DNA of 64,000 nt from assembly GCF_009741275.1 (NCBI RefSeq), contig NZ_WOWS01000003.1, positions 310,001-374,000 on the forward strand, written 5' to 3'. The position numbers and the translations under genes are program-made. Position 1 is the first letter of the stretch. Each line of letters begins with the position of its first letter. Below the pieces are notes generated by a model. It was not told the DNA's origin, made no database searches, and saw only the letters and a list, made by a program, of their open reading frames with translations. Source of the DNA: Winogradskyella endarachnes (lineage in GTDB: Bacteria; Bacteroidota; Bacteroidia; Flavobacteriales; Flavobacteriaceae). Below are positions 1 to 8,748 of the stretch, piece after piece.

Positions 1-470
1 ATAACATTACGGTCTGTAATTACGGCTAATTGACCATCTTGACTAAAATACTCTAACGTAGGATTATGGCTTAAGGTTGTCGCCTCAATACTGATGTCTT
101 GTGCTTTGTTTAAATCTATAAAGGCAAACAAGTTTTCTCTTGCACTGTCTGTATAATAGTCCTTAATTCCCGCCGTTTTATTACTCTTATAGGCAATTTG
201 TTTTACGTACCAAGCATCTAAATAATCATGCTGAATGGCATTTAAGGTTTGGTCGTCCATGGGTCTGCCTTCATTTTGCAAGGGTTCCCAAACCATTTTT
301 GGTGCGTATTGGTCTACCTTTTTAATTTCGGTATGTAGCATGGTGCTGCGGTCGGCTCCTGTATTTAAGTAACTAAATAGTGCGCTTAGACCAGAAATAA
401 TTAAGGCTACAATCATAATATATGAGGCAATTAAAATGGTACGTAATATATTTTTGTTAAGACTTACCAT
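1..470 (-). CDS. Membrane-anchored NTF2/IMS-like protein (partial)
   Basis: Only the first 156 codons lie in the window; the gene continues past base 1. The ATG at 470-468 overlaps the stop of the upstream gene by 7 bases, which supports this start and translational coupling. Residues 10-33 form one strongly hydrophobic segment (an N-terminal anchor). The following extracytoplasmic part includes WYVKQIAYKSNKTAGIKDYY and a stretch on YFSQDGQLAVITDRNV, which resembles small NTF2-like or ARC6 IMS-like domains found in membrane proteins. It is the third gene of an operon with a GT-C-like membrane protein and a secreted Ig-like protein, so a role in the same envelope process is inferred. No enzyme motif is seen and the function is unknown. 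Confidence 0.6.
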   Translation of the reverse strand, partial: MVSLNKNILRTILIASYIMIVALIISGLSALFSYLNTGADRSTMLHTEIKKVDQYAPKMVWEPLQNEGRPMDDQTLNAIQHDYLDAWYVKQIAYKSNKTAGIKDYYTDSARENLFAFIDLNKAQDISIEATTLSHNPTLEYFSQDGQLAVITDRNV

Positions 471-1684
471 AGCTTAATAGATTTAAATTCTTTGGATAAG
501 CCAGCGGTTTCAATCTTAAAATTATAACTGCCGTTTTTATAAATAGCTGGTTTTAGTTTAAAACTAGTATACCCATTAAAAGATGTTTTGGTCAATGTAG
601 TAATAAGTGCATTGTCTTGGTAAATATGTAGTTTTATATGCAATCCATCTGGTATCATTTGTCCCATAAAACTTTGCAAAGGACCTATGCTGATTTGTCG
701 GTTATGTTCTGAAAATTCTACATCAAAATCTTTAACAACTTGTTTGTAGCTAATAGAAATACTATTACTTTCAGACATACCATCTACATAGGCTTTTATA
801 CTCCATTTATCCGCAAAATCTGGATGAATAATTTTTGAATTCGCAATACCATCAATCGTGGTTCCAGTGGTTTTTAAAATGTTACCTTTTCCGTTTGTAA
901 TAAAAAACGTAACAAATGTACCATCGCTTACCACGTTGTTCTGTTTATCTTTTATTGTTGTAGTCCATAACGTAGTTACCTGATTTCCGTCTGCATAATC
1001 GTGCGGTCTTGTTACAGAAATTTTAAAGTCTGTTGGTATGGATGGCATCACATTTATAGTAAATTCTTTAGAATTGATACCTAGACTTTCTGAAGATACC
1101 AACATTCTTCCACTTTCTCGTTTAGAATATATATTTCTGTAGGCAATTAAATTTTTAGTGTATATATCAAAGCCTTCTTCTGAATTTAAAAACTGAAATT
1201 TGGCATCAACTAAAGTATGTGTTGGTACAGGATTGTCTAAAGAATCCGTTGGTATAACCACCAATGTGGTATAATCTTTTCCGCCTGCTTCAATACTTGG
1301 TGGTCCAATATAAGTTTCCATAGTGGCTACTTCTGGTTTTGGTAAGATGTTTAATTTTCCTGAAAGTGATTTGCTGTTGTCCAGTAAAGTCCAGTTAACA
1401 GTACCAATTTTTTTAGTGATATTTTCAGGTATAACAAATTCTAAGGTGTTGTTTTTTAAGCTTGAAGAAATAACGGTAGAACCATAACTGTTAGAACAGT
1501 ATAAATCTAATGGTACATCATTTGAAGTTGAAAATCTAAGCACAATAGGTTGACCAACTTCAAATTTGGTTTGTGTAGAAATTAATGTTATTTCAGTTGA
1601 AGCAACTTTAGTGTGTTGCACAACAGCAAACGATGATAATAACATCAACCCTAAAAGTAATAAGTATGTACGTTTTATTTGCAT
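464..1684 (-). CDS. Secreted Ig-like (invasin-type) domain protein
   Basis: This 406-residue protein starts with a clear signal peptide (MQIKRTYLLLLGLMLLSSFA), so it should be periplasmic or surface-exposed. The rest is all-beta in character. Residues from about 215 to 315 resemble a bacterial Ig-like/Big_1 fold (DGNQVTTLWTTTIKDKQNN, then VSDGTFVTFFITNG), the form found in invasin-type adhesins. The last 90 residues look like another beta-sandwich. No catalytic motif is visible. Its ATG overlaps the stop of the 1029-residue membrane protein by one base (TAATG) and its own stop overlaps the next ATG, so the three genes are almost certainly one transcript. It could be a structural partner or a substrate of the membrane protein; this is inference. 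Confidence 0.6.
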   Translation of the reverse strand: MQIKRTYLLLLGLMLLSSFAVVQHTKVASTEITLISTQTKFEVGQPIVLRFSTSNDVPLDLYCSNSYGSTVISSSLKNNTLEFVIPENITKKIGTVNWTLLDNSKSLSGKLNILPKPEVATMETYIGPPSIEAGGKDYTTLVVIPTDSLDNPVPTHTLVDAKFQFLNSEEGFDIYTKNLIAYRNIYSKRESGRMLVSSESLGINSKEFTINVMPSIPTDFKISVTRPHDYADGNQVTTLWTTTIKDKQNNVVSDGTFVTFFITNGKGNILKTTGTTIDGIANSKIIHPDFADKWSIKAYVDGMSESNSISISYKQVVKDFDVEFSEHNRQISIGPLQSFMGQMIPDGLHIKLHIYQDNALITTLTKTSFNGYTSFKLKPAIYKNGSYNFKIETAGLSKEFKSIKLW

Positions 1685-4600
1685 TAATTAGGACTTCCTA
1701 TATAGGTGTTAATTTCAATTTTAATTCCACTAAAATCGAGATGTTCAATGGGTTGTAATTCCGCATTGGTATGATTTTTAATTCTATTTGGCACTATTTT
1801 ATCAGAGATATCTTCGTTTGGTAAACCGTTTACAAAGATGTTTTTCATGTCATCGTTTATTATCTTAACATCGCCATCAATTATAATAGGATATTCAAAA
1901 TGTTGCTTACGTTGTTGTCTCACACCAGCTTTTACAAACATATGGTCTACCCAAACCATGTTTTGGTCGTTATCATAATAGGTTATTAATAATTGAGGAA
2001 TGGTTATTTCTTGTATACCACTATTAAACAAGTTACCATTAAGCATACAATCTTTAATATTCACATCACTTAATACAACGTTTTTATACAAATCAGAACC
2101 AGACACATTGCCAGCCACTTGTAAGTTGAATTTCGTGGGTTGTTCTTCAAACTCAACTGGTGTAAATTCATCTGGATTAAAGGTATCTGGAATAGAATCT
2201 TGGGTTTTAGACCAAGCAATGCCTTCAAAATTAATTCTAAAACTACTGGATTCTTTGGGCATTAGTTTGTGCTTTACATGATATTTGGCATTGTAAGTAG
2301 CTAATTCTTTGTTGTCATCGTTGTAAAGCGTGCCTTTTAAAATAACATCTGCAGGTACATTATCTATATTCTGAACTTCGCCAATAATAGCATAACTACC
2401 ATCAAACTGAACTAGTTTTGCTTGTATAACCTCTAAAACGGGTTGTTTTAAAATATCTTCGTGGTGTGTGGCTTCGGTTGTAATTCTACGTCGACCTTGA
2501 TTAAAATATTTAGTAACGTTATCAGAATACAACTGGTCTGGCGGTAAATCGTTATTTAAATCATCGGGTTGTAAAAACCATTTTCCTTTAATTTTAGACA
2601 AGGATTTGTAATCTACTTTTTCAATTTTTTCTAAAGGTGTAATCCATTGGCTGGTCACTTTTGCTGAAACCGTACTATCGTTAAGCGTTGTGATTTCGGT
2701 TTCAATAGCATCCATTTTTGCATAACTACTCAATAAACCATCCGTTACCGAAATCTCTAGCATATATTGGGCAATTGGTACATTACTATTTGGGTCAATT
2801 AGACTATGGGCTTTTTCAAATTCTTTAAAATCTAACGCATCATAATAGGCTACAATTGCGTTTTCTGGGCTGCGTTGCGAGTCGTTTTTTAGATAGAATA
2901 AGTAGATGCCGTAAAATACTATTATGGCTAAAATTATGGACCAAAGGTGTGTTATTCTCAATACATTTCTATTAAACTTGGTGTATGCCGTTGGGAACTT
3001 TAGAAAATCTGGTAATGGTTTTATTCGTGTTTTTAATGCTAATACAAATAGCATTTGTATGTTTAGAACAAAGGCCACCAAAACAGTTAAAAATGGCATA
3101 ATTCCCCAATGAATTTTTAACCATTTCGCCACATCTTCCTTTGGTAAAATAGCAGAAACAGGCGGAATGTTAAGGCGTTCCCAAACCATTATACCGTTTT
3201 CTAATTGCCGTAAACGTTGCCAGCCGCAGAAATAGAGTATTGGGTCGTAAAATTTATCGTTAGAGAAAATGTATTTAAGATTGTATTTTTCTGGTGTGGT
3301 TAAAAACTGTTGCAACGAGCCAATACCAGCAACACCTTTAAATTTTGAATTTTCTAAGCGTTCAATTGGCCTCGTCGTTAATTCTGGCAAACGCCTTGCA
3401 GAATGATAGTTACCATCTACCGTCATAGCATCGGTTTGTGCACTAAGCCATGCCATTTGGTCGCCGAAACCAAGGGTTAAAAATCGCCATTTATCATGGT
3501 CATCTTGGTTTAAGAAATTTACAATCGGTAACATTTTTATTTTTTGTGGTTGCGATGGTCTAAAGTAATTTAAACTCATGGTAAACACCACCATAAAAAC
3601 CGCCAAACCAGCAAGTATGCCACCAATTATTCTGTGATAAACAGCACCAAATTTAGTTTGGATGAGTGTTTTTAAATCGCCTTCCACAAAACGATAGGCA
3701 AATTCACCCATTAATGGAATTGATAATATAGAAGCCCAAAGTGTAAAACGGTCTAAGGTTAAGATGTTAAATGCCGTTTCGCCAAGCATTTTTAACGGAA
3801 TAGGTGTTGTGCCACCAGTTCCTAAAACAAAACATATGGTTACAGATAAGCCAAAAAACAGATAACGTTTACTGTAATACCTATAAAATATATAAGGCAA
3901 TAATATGAGTAAAATTCCCCAAGGAATTAAAAAGAATACCAAACCTGAAGATGTGATTTCTAAAAAATTATCACGAGAACCATGCGGAATTGGGACTTGT
4001 GTTATTGGGTTGGCTTTAGAGTTGAGCCAATACGGAAAAATACAACCAATAATTAATACCAAAGACAGCATCCCAAAACTCACAATACGTTTAAAGAGTT
4101 TGAAAAAAGTATTTAAGAATATCTTGAAAGTGACCTCTTTCATGCTATTGACCTGCTCTCTTGAGACATCCATAAGCACCATGCCAATTAAAGGAAAGAT
4201 AAAAAAGACCATTCCAAAAATTGGGGTAACGTGATGCGAAGTTACAGTAACAGCAATTAGAGATAAGCTGGTGGCTAAATACCATTTACGCCCTGTTTTT
4301 AGCCATAAATAGATTTCTGGCAAGGCATGCATTAACACCGAAACACCAACAATACTAGGTAATTGTCCAAAGATGTGAAGGGTTTCTATAAACGACGATG
4401 AAAATACAGCTAACAGACAAGCGTAACCTGCAACGGTTTTATTACTGGTCATTAATAAAGAAAAACGATACGTCCCAGTTATAAAAAGTACAATGGCAAT
4501 TAAGGCCACGCTAAACATACCAAATTTTAATCCACCAATTAAGGACAGTAAACCAATGGACTGATGCACCAAAGGCGGATAACTCTGTACGGTAAAGCCT

Positions 4601-4773
4601 GTGTACCATTCATAATTCCATGGCTCAAACCAACTGTTTGCATAATGGTCTGCAAAAAACAAGTGGATTAAGGCATCATAAGTAGTTTCTAAAGTAAAAA
4701 AGATAGCACTACCATGAAACGCTAAGCCTAAAAGCAGCGCAGAAATTAAGTATTTGTTAGAGGTTTCTTTCAA
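1684..4773 (-). CDS. Large multi-pass membrane protein, PTPS-related/GT-C-like
   Basis: This is a 1029-residue protein with about a dozen hydrophobic segments in the first 600 residues. The first external loop holds TTYDALIHLFFADHYANSW followed by YEWYTGFTVQSYPPLVH, the pattern of the 6-pyruvoyl-tetrahydropterin-synthase-related membrane family. To my knowledge that family belongs to the GT-C glycosyltransferase clan, whose members use polyprenyl-phosphate sugars and carry an acidic residue in this loop. After the last membrane segments (about 605-630) comes an NTF2-like domain (ENAIVAYYDALDFKEFEKAH, about 640-745) and then beta-rich FxLYD-like regions. The start used is TTG at 4773; an in-frame stop lies a few codons upstream and no ATG is available near the first membrane helix. 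It is divergent from a polyprenyl-phosphate-mannose-synthase-like gene. The transferase activity is inferred, not shown. Confidence 0.6.
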   Translation of the reverse strand: MKETSNKYLISALLLGLAFHGSAIFFTLETTYDALIHLFFADHYANSWFEPWNYEWYTGFTVQSYPPLVHQSIGLLSLIGGLKFGMFSVALIAIVLFITGTYRFSLLMTSNKTVAGYACLLAVFSSSFIETLHIFGQLPSIVGVSVLMHALPEIYLWLKTGRKWYLATSLSLIAVTVTSHHVTPIFGMVFFIFPLIGMVLMDVSREQVNSMKEVTFKIFLNTFFKLFKRIVSFGMLSLVLIIGCIFPYWLNSKANPITQVPIPHGSRDNFLEITSSGLVFFLIPWGILLILLPYIFYRYYSKRYLFFGLSVTICFVLGTGGTTPIPLKMLGETAFNILTLDRFTLWASILSIPLMGEFAYRFVEGDLKTLIQTKFGAVYHRIIGGILAGLAVFMVVFTMSLNYFRPSQPQKIKMLPIVNFLNQDDHDKWRFLTLGFGDQMAWLSAQTDAMTVDGNYHSARRLPELTTRPIERLENSKFKGVAGIGSLQQFLTTPEKYNLKYIFSNDKFYDPILYFCGWQRLRQLENGIMVWERLNIPPVSAILPKEDVAKWLKIHWGIMPFLTVLVAFVLNIQMLFVLALKTRIKPLPDFLKFPTAYTKFNRNVLRITHLWSIILAIIVFYGIYLFYLKNDSQRSPENAIVAYYDALDFKEFEKAHSLIDPNSNVPIAQYMLEISVTDGLLSSYAKMDAIETEITTLNDSTVSAKVTSQWITPLEKIEKVDYKSLSKIKGKWFLQPDDLNNDLPPDQLYSDNVTKYFNQGRRRITTEATHHEDILKQPVLEVIQAKLVQFDGSYAIIGEVQNIDNVPADVILKGTLYNDDNKELATYNAKYHVKHKLMPKESSSFRINFEGIAWSKTQDSIPDTFNPDEFTPVEFEEQPTKFNLQVAGNVSGSDLYKNVVLSDVNIKDCMLNGNLFNSGIQEITIPQLLITYYDNDQNMVWVDHMFVKAGVRQQRKQHFEYPIIIDGDVKIINDDMKNIFVNGLPNEDISDKIVPNRIKNHTNAELQPIEHLDFSGIKIEINTYIGSPN

Positions 4774-4937
4774 CTGATGGTTTTCAATTTTTCATAGAAA
4801 GCATGAGCTTTAATGATCTTGTAAAGATAAATAATTTAAACAGTGGTTCGTTTTTTAATTATCTATAGTAAACTACCATTCATCTACAGTAAATATTGGC
4901 TTCAGCTAAAATTAAAAATTTCAGACGTTATCCCAAG

Positions 4938-4945
4938 TATTTTTG
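4938..4945 (+). promoter_or_regulatory. Possible -7 box (TAnnTTTG)
   Basis: TATTTTTG matches the Bacteroidota -7 consensus TAnnTTTG and lies 30 bases before the ATG of the receiver-glycosyltransferase gene. No convincing TTG/TTTG -33 box lies at the right distance, so this is only a candidate. Confidence 0.3.
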
Positions 4946-4975
4946 TCCTGTAAATAACGAATAAAATCAAATATT

Positions 4976-6160
4976 ATGAAAGTTTTAGCCATAGATGATC
5001 AGCAATTAGTATTACTTCCTTTAGAGAAACGATTAATAGAATTGGGTTATCAAGTAAAAATTGAAACTGACGCTTCTAAAGGTCTAGAATTATACAAATC
5101 ATTTAATCCAGATTTAGTTATTGTAGATATTAATATGCCAGGAGTTTCTGGTTTAGATATTGTAAAACATATTAGAATAGCTAATAATGACCAAACACCA
5201 ATAATGATTTTATCTGGTAATACTAAAGATGAAACTATCACTGAGGCTTTTGAATTAGGTATTAATGATTACATGAAAAAACCACTAAGCATAAATGAAA
5301 TTAGTGCACGTGTAAAACGATTAATTGGTGCTCCATCGGTTAAAAACGTAGTAACAAAAAGTAATGTTATAATTCAAGAACGCTGTGTAGGTGTTGTTAT
5401 TCCATGTTACAACGAAGAAGAACGTTTATTAAGCGATGAGTTTTTAAATTTTATTGATAAAAATTCTGGTTACCATTTATGCTTTGTTAATGATGGTAGT
5501 AAAGATAATACCTTAAAAGTACTTCATAAATTACAAGAAGGAAGAGAAGATTTTATTACAGTTTACGATTGTCGAAAAAACGGTGGAAAAGCTGAAGCTG
5601 TACGTTCTGGAATGTTGCATATGGCTACAAAAGATGATTTGGATTACATTGGTTTTTTAGATGCCGATTTATCAACAGATTTAGCAGATTTTGACGATTT
5701 AGTAAAAACGATTGAAAATTCAAATTACAAGATTGTAAGCGGATCACGTATTTCTAGAATGGGCGCAAATATTACTAAAGAATCAGCAAGAAAAATAATT
5801 AGCTTAACCATTAACTATATTATTAGAAAGATTCTAAAAATGGATTTTAAAGACACGCAATGTGGTGCAAAAATTTTTCATAAAGATGTCATTAATATTG
5901 CTTTTGGAGAAAAGTTTGTAACGCAATGGATTTTTGATGTAGAAATCTTTAAAAGAATGAGTATTCACTACGGACTAAAAAAAGCTAAAACAATGCTATG
6001 CGAGCAACCATTAAAAAGATGGATACATGCCGATGGTTCTAAATTATCAATGAAAGATTCGTTTAAAATAATATTTCAGTTAGGGCAAATAGCTTGGGTT
6101 TATGGCGGAAAAAAACAAAAGAAAGTAAGTGCAAACTCAAACATCTTAACTGTAGTTTAA
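4976..6160 (+). CDS. Receiver domain fused to GT2 (DPM1-like) glycosyltransferase
   Basis: Residues 1-120 are a complete response-regulator receiver: acidic pair D7/D8, phospho-acceptor D51 in VIVDINMPG, S80 in IMILSG and K102 before P103. Residues from about 136 to 350 are a GT-A glycosyltransferase of family 2: VGVVIPCYNEEERLL, FVNDGSKDNT, the metal-binding FLDADLSTD, then VSGSR and DTQCGAKIF. This set of motifs is typical of dolichyl/polyprenyl-phosphate mannose or glucose synthases (DPM1/ALG5/GtrB type). No C-terminal membrane helix is obvious. It should therefore charge a lipid-phosphate carrier with a hexose at the cytoplasmic membrane face, gated by phosphorylation at D51 (inference). 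A shortened paralogue and manA follow, which points to mannose. The GT-C-like operon diverges from it. Domain calls are firm; the sugar is not. Confidence 0.85.
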   Translation: MKVLAIDDQQLVLLPLEKRLIELGYQVKIETDASKGLELYKSFNPDLVIVDINMPGVSGLDIVKHIRIANNDQTPIMILSGNTKDETITEAFELGINDYMKKPLSINEISARVKRLIGAPSVKNVVTKSNVIIQERCVGVVIPCYNEEERLLSDEFLNFIDKNSGYHLCFVNDGSKDNTLKVLHKLQEGREDFITVYDCRKNGGKAEAVRSGMLHMATKDDLDYIGFLDADLSTDLADFDDLVKTIENSNYKIVSGSRISRMGANITKESARKIISLTINYIIRKILKMDFKDTQCGAKIFHKDVINIAFGEKFVTQWIFDVEIFKRMSIHYGLKKAKTMLCEQPLKRWIHADGSKLSMKDSFKIIFQLGQIAWVYGGKKQKKVSANSNILTVV

Positions 6161-6187
6161 TTATTACCCTTTTAAATCCCCTAGAAC

Positions 6188-6673
6188 ATGAAAAACGGTA
6201 TTATAATTATCTTTCATAATAACGAAAGCCAAATAGATACTTCTTTTTTTATAGATCAAATTAAACAGACATCTAACCTAGAGTTATGCTTTGTAAATAA
6301 CAATAGTAAAGATAATACTCAAGAAATATTGAACGAAATTAAAGACGCTTGTAGCAATGTTTCAATAGTTAATGTAAAAAAATTTAAATCAGATATGTCA
6401 GCTGTAAAGGCAGGTGCAAGGTATATGTTTAATGAGTTTAATTTAAAACATATTGGTTATGTATCTACCAGTATGTTAAAAATAAAGTATCATGGATTAA
6501 ATGAGTTAATAAAAGTTATTTCAGAAAATCAAGATGCGATTCTTAATTATCGGATGATCTCCTTAAAACGAAAGCAGACACTGTTTCAAAGTTTATTTTC
6601 ACTTTTAGATTATCTAAAAAAAGTACAGAAAAACAATAAATTTATTAAGCTTCAATTTCAATCTAACGTATAG
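6188..6673 (+). CDS. Short degenerate GT2-like protein
   Basis: The 161-residue product aligns by eye with the first half of the neighbouring glycosyltransferase domain: NGIIIIFHNNES corresponds to VGVVIPCYNEEE, and LCFVNNNSKDNTQEIL corresponds to LCFVNDGSKDNTLKVL. At the place of the metal-binding DADLSTD it reads VSTSMLKIKY, so the catalytic acidic residues are gone, and the C-terminal half of the family (GSR, QCGAKIF) is missing. It is intact as an ORF, starts 27 bases after the previous stop and ends 13 bases before manA, so it is probably co-transcribed. It looks like a duplication relic retained as a small non-catalytic protein, perhaps a partner or regulator of the active enzyme. Function unknown. 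Confidence 0.65.
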   Translation: MKNGIIIIFHNNESQIDTSFFIDQIKQTSNLELCFVNNNSKDNTQEILNEIKDACSNVSIVNVKKFKSDMSAVKAGARYMFNEFNLKHIGYVSTSMLKIKYHGLNELIKVISENQDAILNYRMISLKRKQTLFQSLFSLLDYLKKVQKNNKFIKLQFQSNV

Positions 6674-6686
6674 AATAGTTAAAGTT

Positions 6687-7652
6687 ATGCAATCATATCC
6701 AATAAAATTTACACCTATTTTAAAAGAAAAAATTTGGGGAGGAGATAAACTATCTCAGATTTTAAACAAAAAAACAGATTTACAAAATGTTGGAGAAAGC
6801 TGGGAAATCTCTGGTGTTGAGGACAATATTTCAATAATATCTAATGGTATTTATAAGGGAAAATCTTTAAATGATTTAATAAAACTCCATAAAAGCGATT
6901 TTTTAGGAAAACAGAATATTGATGTTTTTGGAGAAAATTTTCCATTACTAATTAAGTTTTTAGATGCTAAAACTAATTTGTCTGTGCAGGTACATCCAGA
7001 TGATGAGATGGCTAAAGCAAACCATAATTCTTTTGGTAAAACAGAAATGTGGTACATTATGAATAGCGATGAGAATGCCGAAATTGTTCTAGGCTTAAAA
7101 GATAATGCTATAGATAAAAATGTGTTAGGTGATATTAATGCTACTAATGTAGATGCTATTTTTAATACAGAAAAAGTGGCTCAAGGCGATAGTTATTTTA
7201 TTCCTGCCGGTAAAATCCATGCTATTGGTGCAGGTGTATTGGCAGCAGAAATTCAGCAAACTAGTGATATTACGTATCGTGTTTACGATTGGGATAGAAC
7301 AGATGACAAAGGAATGCAAAGAGAATTACATACAGAAGCTGCAATAAAAGCTACTAGAACATTCGCCACTAATGGAAAGTGTACTTACCAATTAGAGGAA
7401 GCAAAAACAAGTAATCTTGTAGACTGCGATTTTTTTACCACTAATATTTTTAAAATAAAAGCATCGCAAAAAAGAGATTACAGCGATATAGATTCTTTTA
7501 TCATATTTATGTGTGTAGAAGGCAGGGCAGAAGTTACAGTGAATAATTTAACTGAATTTGTAACTATGGGAGAAACTATTTTGGTACCTGCTAACACAGA
7601 ATTAGTGGCTTTTAATTCTACAAATGCAAAATTCCTTGAGGTATATATATAA
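6687..7652 (+). CDS. manA: Mannose-6-phosphate isomerase, class I
   Basis: This 321-residue protein interconverts fructose 6-phosphate and mannose 6-phosphate, feeding GDP-mannose synthesis in the cytoplasm. The cupin metal site of type I phosphomannose isomerases is complete: Q101 and H103 in VQVHPDDE, E120 in GKTEMWYIM, and H178 in IPAGKIHAIGAG. It also has the conserved QQTSDITYRVYDWDR segment. The length matches the short bacterial (Bacillus-like) form. It is the third gene of the run that starts with the receiver-glycosyltransferase fusion, with only 13 bases between it and the previous gene. The proximity suggests the lipid-linked sugar made by that enzyme is mannose, or derived from it. 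Confidence 0.9.
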   Translation: MQSYPIKFTPILKEKIWGGDKLSQILNKKTDLQNVGESWEISGVEDNISIISNGIYKGKSLNDLIKLHKSDFLGKQNIDVFGENFPLLIKFLDAKTNLSVQVHPDDEMAKANHNSFGKTEMWYIMNSDENAEIVLGLKDNAIDKNVLGDINATNVDAIFNTEKVAQGDSYFIPAGKIHAIGAGVLAAEIQQTSDITYRVYDWDRTDDKGMQRELHTEAAIKATRTFATNGKCTYQLEEAKTSNLVDCDFFTTNIFKIKASQKRDYSDIDSFIIFMCVEGRAEVTVNNLTEFVTMGETILVPANTELVAFNSTNAKFLEVYI

Positions 7653-7711
7653 GGAGTAATAAAAACGTTAAAACCCTTTCTTAAAAAGTGATTAAAACTC
7701 TAATTTAATTT

Positions 7712-7719
7712 TACATTTG
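7712..7719 (+). promoter_or_regulatory. Possible -7 box for the PhnA-domain gene
   Basis: TACATTTG matches TAnnTTTG and lies 20 bases before the ATG at 7740, giving a very short leader. No good -33 box is seen at 17-20 bases upstream, so confidence is limited. Confidence 0.4.
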
Positions 7720-7739
7720 TATTATAATTAGTTATTAAT

Positions 7740-8315
7740 ATGTCATTAGAAAGAGAATTAAAACAACGTAGCGGTTCTAAGTGCGAACTTAGCGGAAGCG
7801 AAGAAAATTTAGAAGTTTATATTGTTCCAGATATTAAAGAAAATGGATTAAAAACGGCATTATATGCTTCTAAAACATGTATAGAACAGATGAATGATTC
7901 AGAGCTTATTAATCCTAATCATTGGAGATGTCTAAACGATAGTATGTGGAGTGAGCATGATGCAGTTAAGATTATGGCATGGAGAATGCTTAACAGAATT
8001 AAAGCAGATTGGACCCAAGATTTGTTAGCTATGATGTATATGGAAGATGAGGTTTTAGAACTTGCAAAAGCCTCTGGAGATGGTGAAGATGAAGCAGATA
8101 AATTAATACATAGAGACGTAAACGGCGTTATTTTAGAACATGGAGATTCTGTTGTTTTAATTAAAGACTTAAAAGTAAAAGGGTCTAGCATGGTAGCCAA
8201 ACAAGGCACTGCTGTTAGAAATATTAGACTAGACCACGAAAACGAAACCTATATAGAAGGTAGAGTAGATGGTCAGCAAATTGTTATTATTACGGAGTAC
8301 GTTAAAAAGACTTAA
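7740..8315 (+). CDS. PhnA/YjdM-domain protein
   Basis: The 191-residue protein ends in the PhnA (YjdM) domain: DVNGVILEHGDSVVLIKDLK, then VKGSSMVAKQGTAVRNIRL and a final VDGQQIVIITEYVKK. The N-terminal half holds spaced cysteines (GSKCELSG, CIEQMND, HWRCLND) that resemble a degenerate zinc ribbon, followed by a helical region around LLAMMYMEDEVLELAKASG, the arrangement common in Bacteroidota PhnA-domain proteins. Despite the old name, this family has no established role in phosphonate breakdown; its molecular function is unknown. It has its own likely promoter and overlaps a small convergent ORF by four bases at the 3' end. Confidence 0.8.
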   Translation: MSLERELKQRSGSKCELSGSEENLEVYIVPDIKENGLKTALYASKTCIEQMNDSELINPNHWRCLNDSMWSEHDAVKIMAWRMLNRIKADWTQDLLAMMYMEDEVLELAKASGDGEDEADKLIHRDVNGVILEHGDSVVLIKDLKVKGSSMVAKQGTAVRNIRLDHENETYIEGRVDGQQIVIITEYVKKT

Positions 8316-8452
8316 TCAGAATCTTTCTTATTAAAAAAGTCAAAACTTAATGGTATTAGAAAAACCATGAAGAGATATTTTTCTGTCACTAAACCATAAA
8401 TGGTGAGTGCAGCTAGTATTACCATTAGTATTATTTTGTACTTGTATTTCAT
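8312..8452 (-). CDS. Small two-helix membrane protein (46 aa)
   Basis: An ATG at 8452-8450 opens a 46-codon frame that ends at 8312, overlapping the stop of the PhnA-domain gene by four bases. The product starts MKYKYKIILMVILAALTIYG and continues LVTEKYLFMVFLIPLSFDFF, ending in a charged tail NKKDSD: two hydrophobic segments joined by a short polar turn, with lysines at both ends. This is what a real small inner-membrane protein looks like and is unlikely for random AT-rich DNA, but no homologue can be confirmed here. It is too short for ordinary ORF cut-offs. Confidence 0.5.
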   Translation of the reverse strand: MKYKYKIILMVILAALTIYGLVTEKYLFMVFLIPLSFDFFNKKDSD

Positions 8453-8534
8453 GCCATAAAATTAATCACTTATTTTATTTCTTCAAATTTATTAAAAGTG
8501 TTAGAGATAAGGCTAAAATCCTAGTACTGTAATT

Positions 8535-8574
8535 AATCATTGCGTCATAATTCTAATGAAGCAATGATTTTTTT
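8535..8574 (+). terminator. Rho-independent terminator candidate
   Basis: AATCATTGC (8535-8543) pairs perfectly with GCAATGATT (8561-8569) across a 17-base loop, and a run of T follows. It lies 220 bases after the PhnA-domain gene, so it could end that transcript or an unannotated RNA. Confidence 0.45.
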
Positions 8575-8748
8575 CTTATGATTGTAGGTTCTGTATAAAT
8601 TGTGTTGTCTTGTTTATCGCATTAGGACCTATCTGTGCAGGTGGATTTGAAAAACAACTAATATTATCAACACAACTTCTAAGAAAAAGTTCTCGTTTTT
8701 ACTAAAATTATTCACAAACCAGTGGATTTAAAAGCTCATATATTAAAG

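Noticed and set aside
6188..6687. A frameshifted continuation of the receiver-GT2 gene
   Set aside because: The preceding gene is complete with all GT2 motifs, and the 161-residue frame re-starts from the beginning of the GT fold. It is a duplicate, not a continuation.
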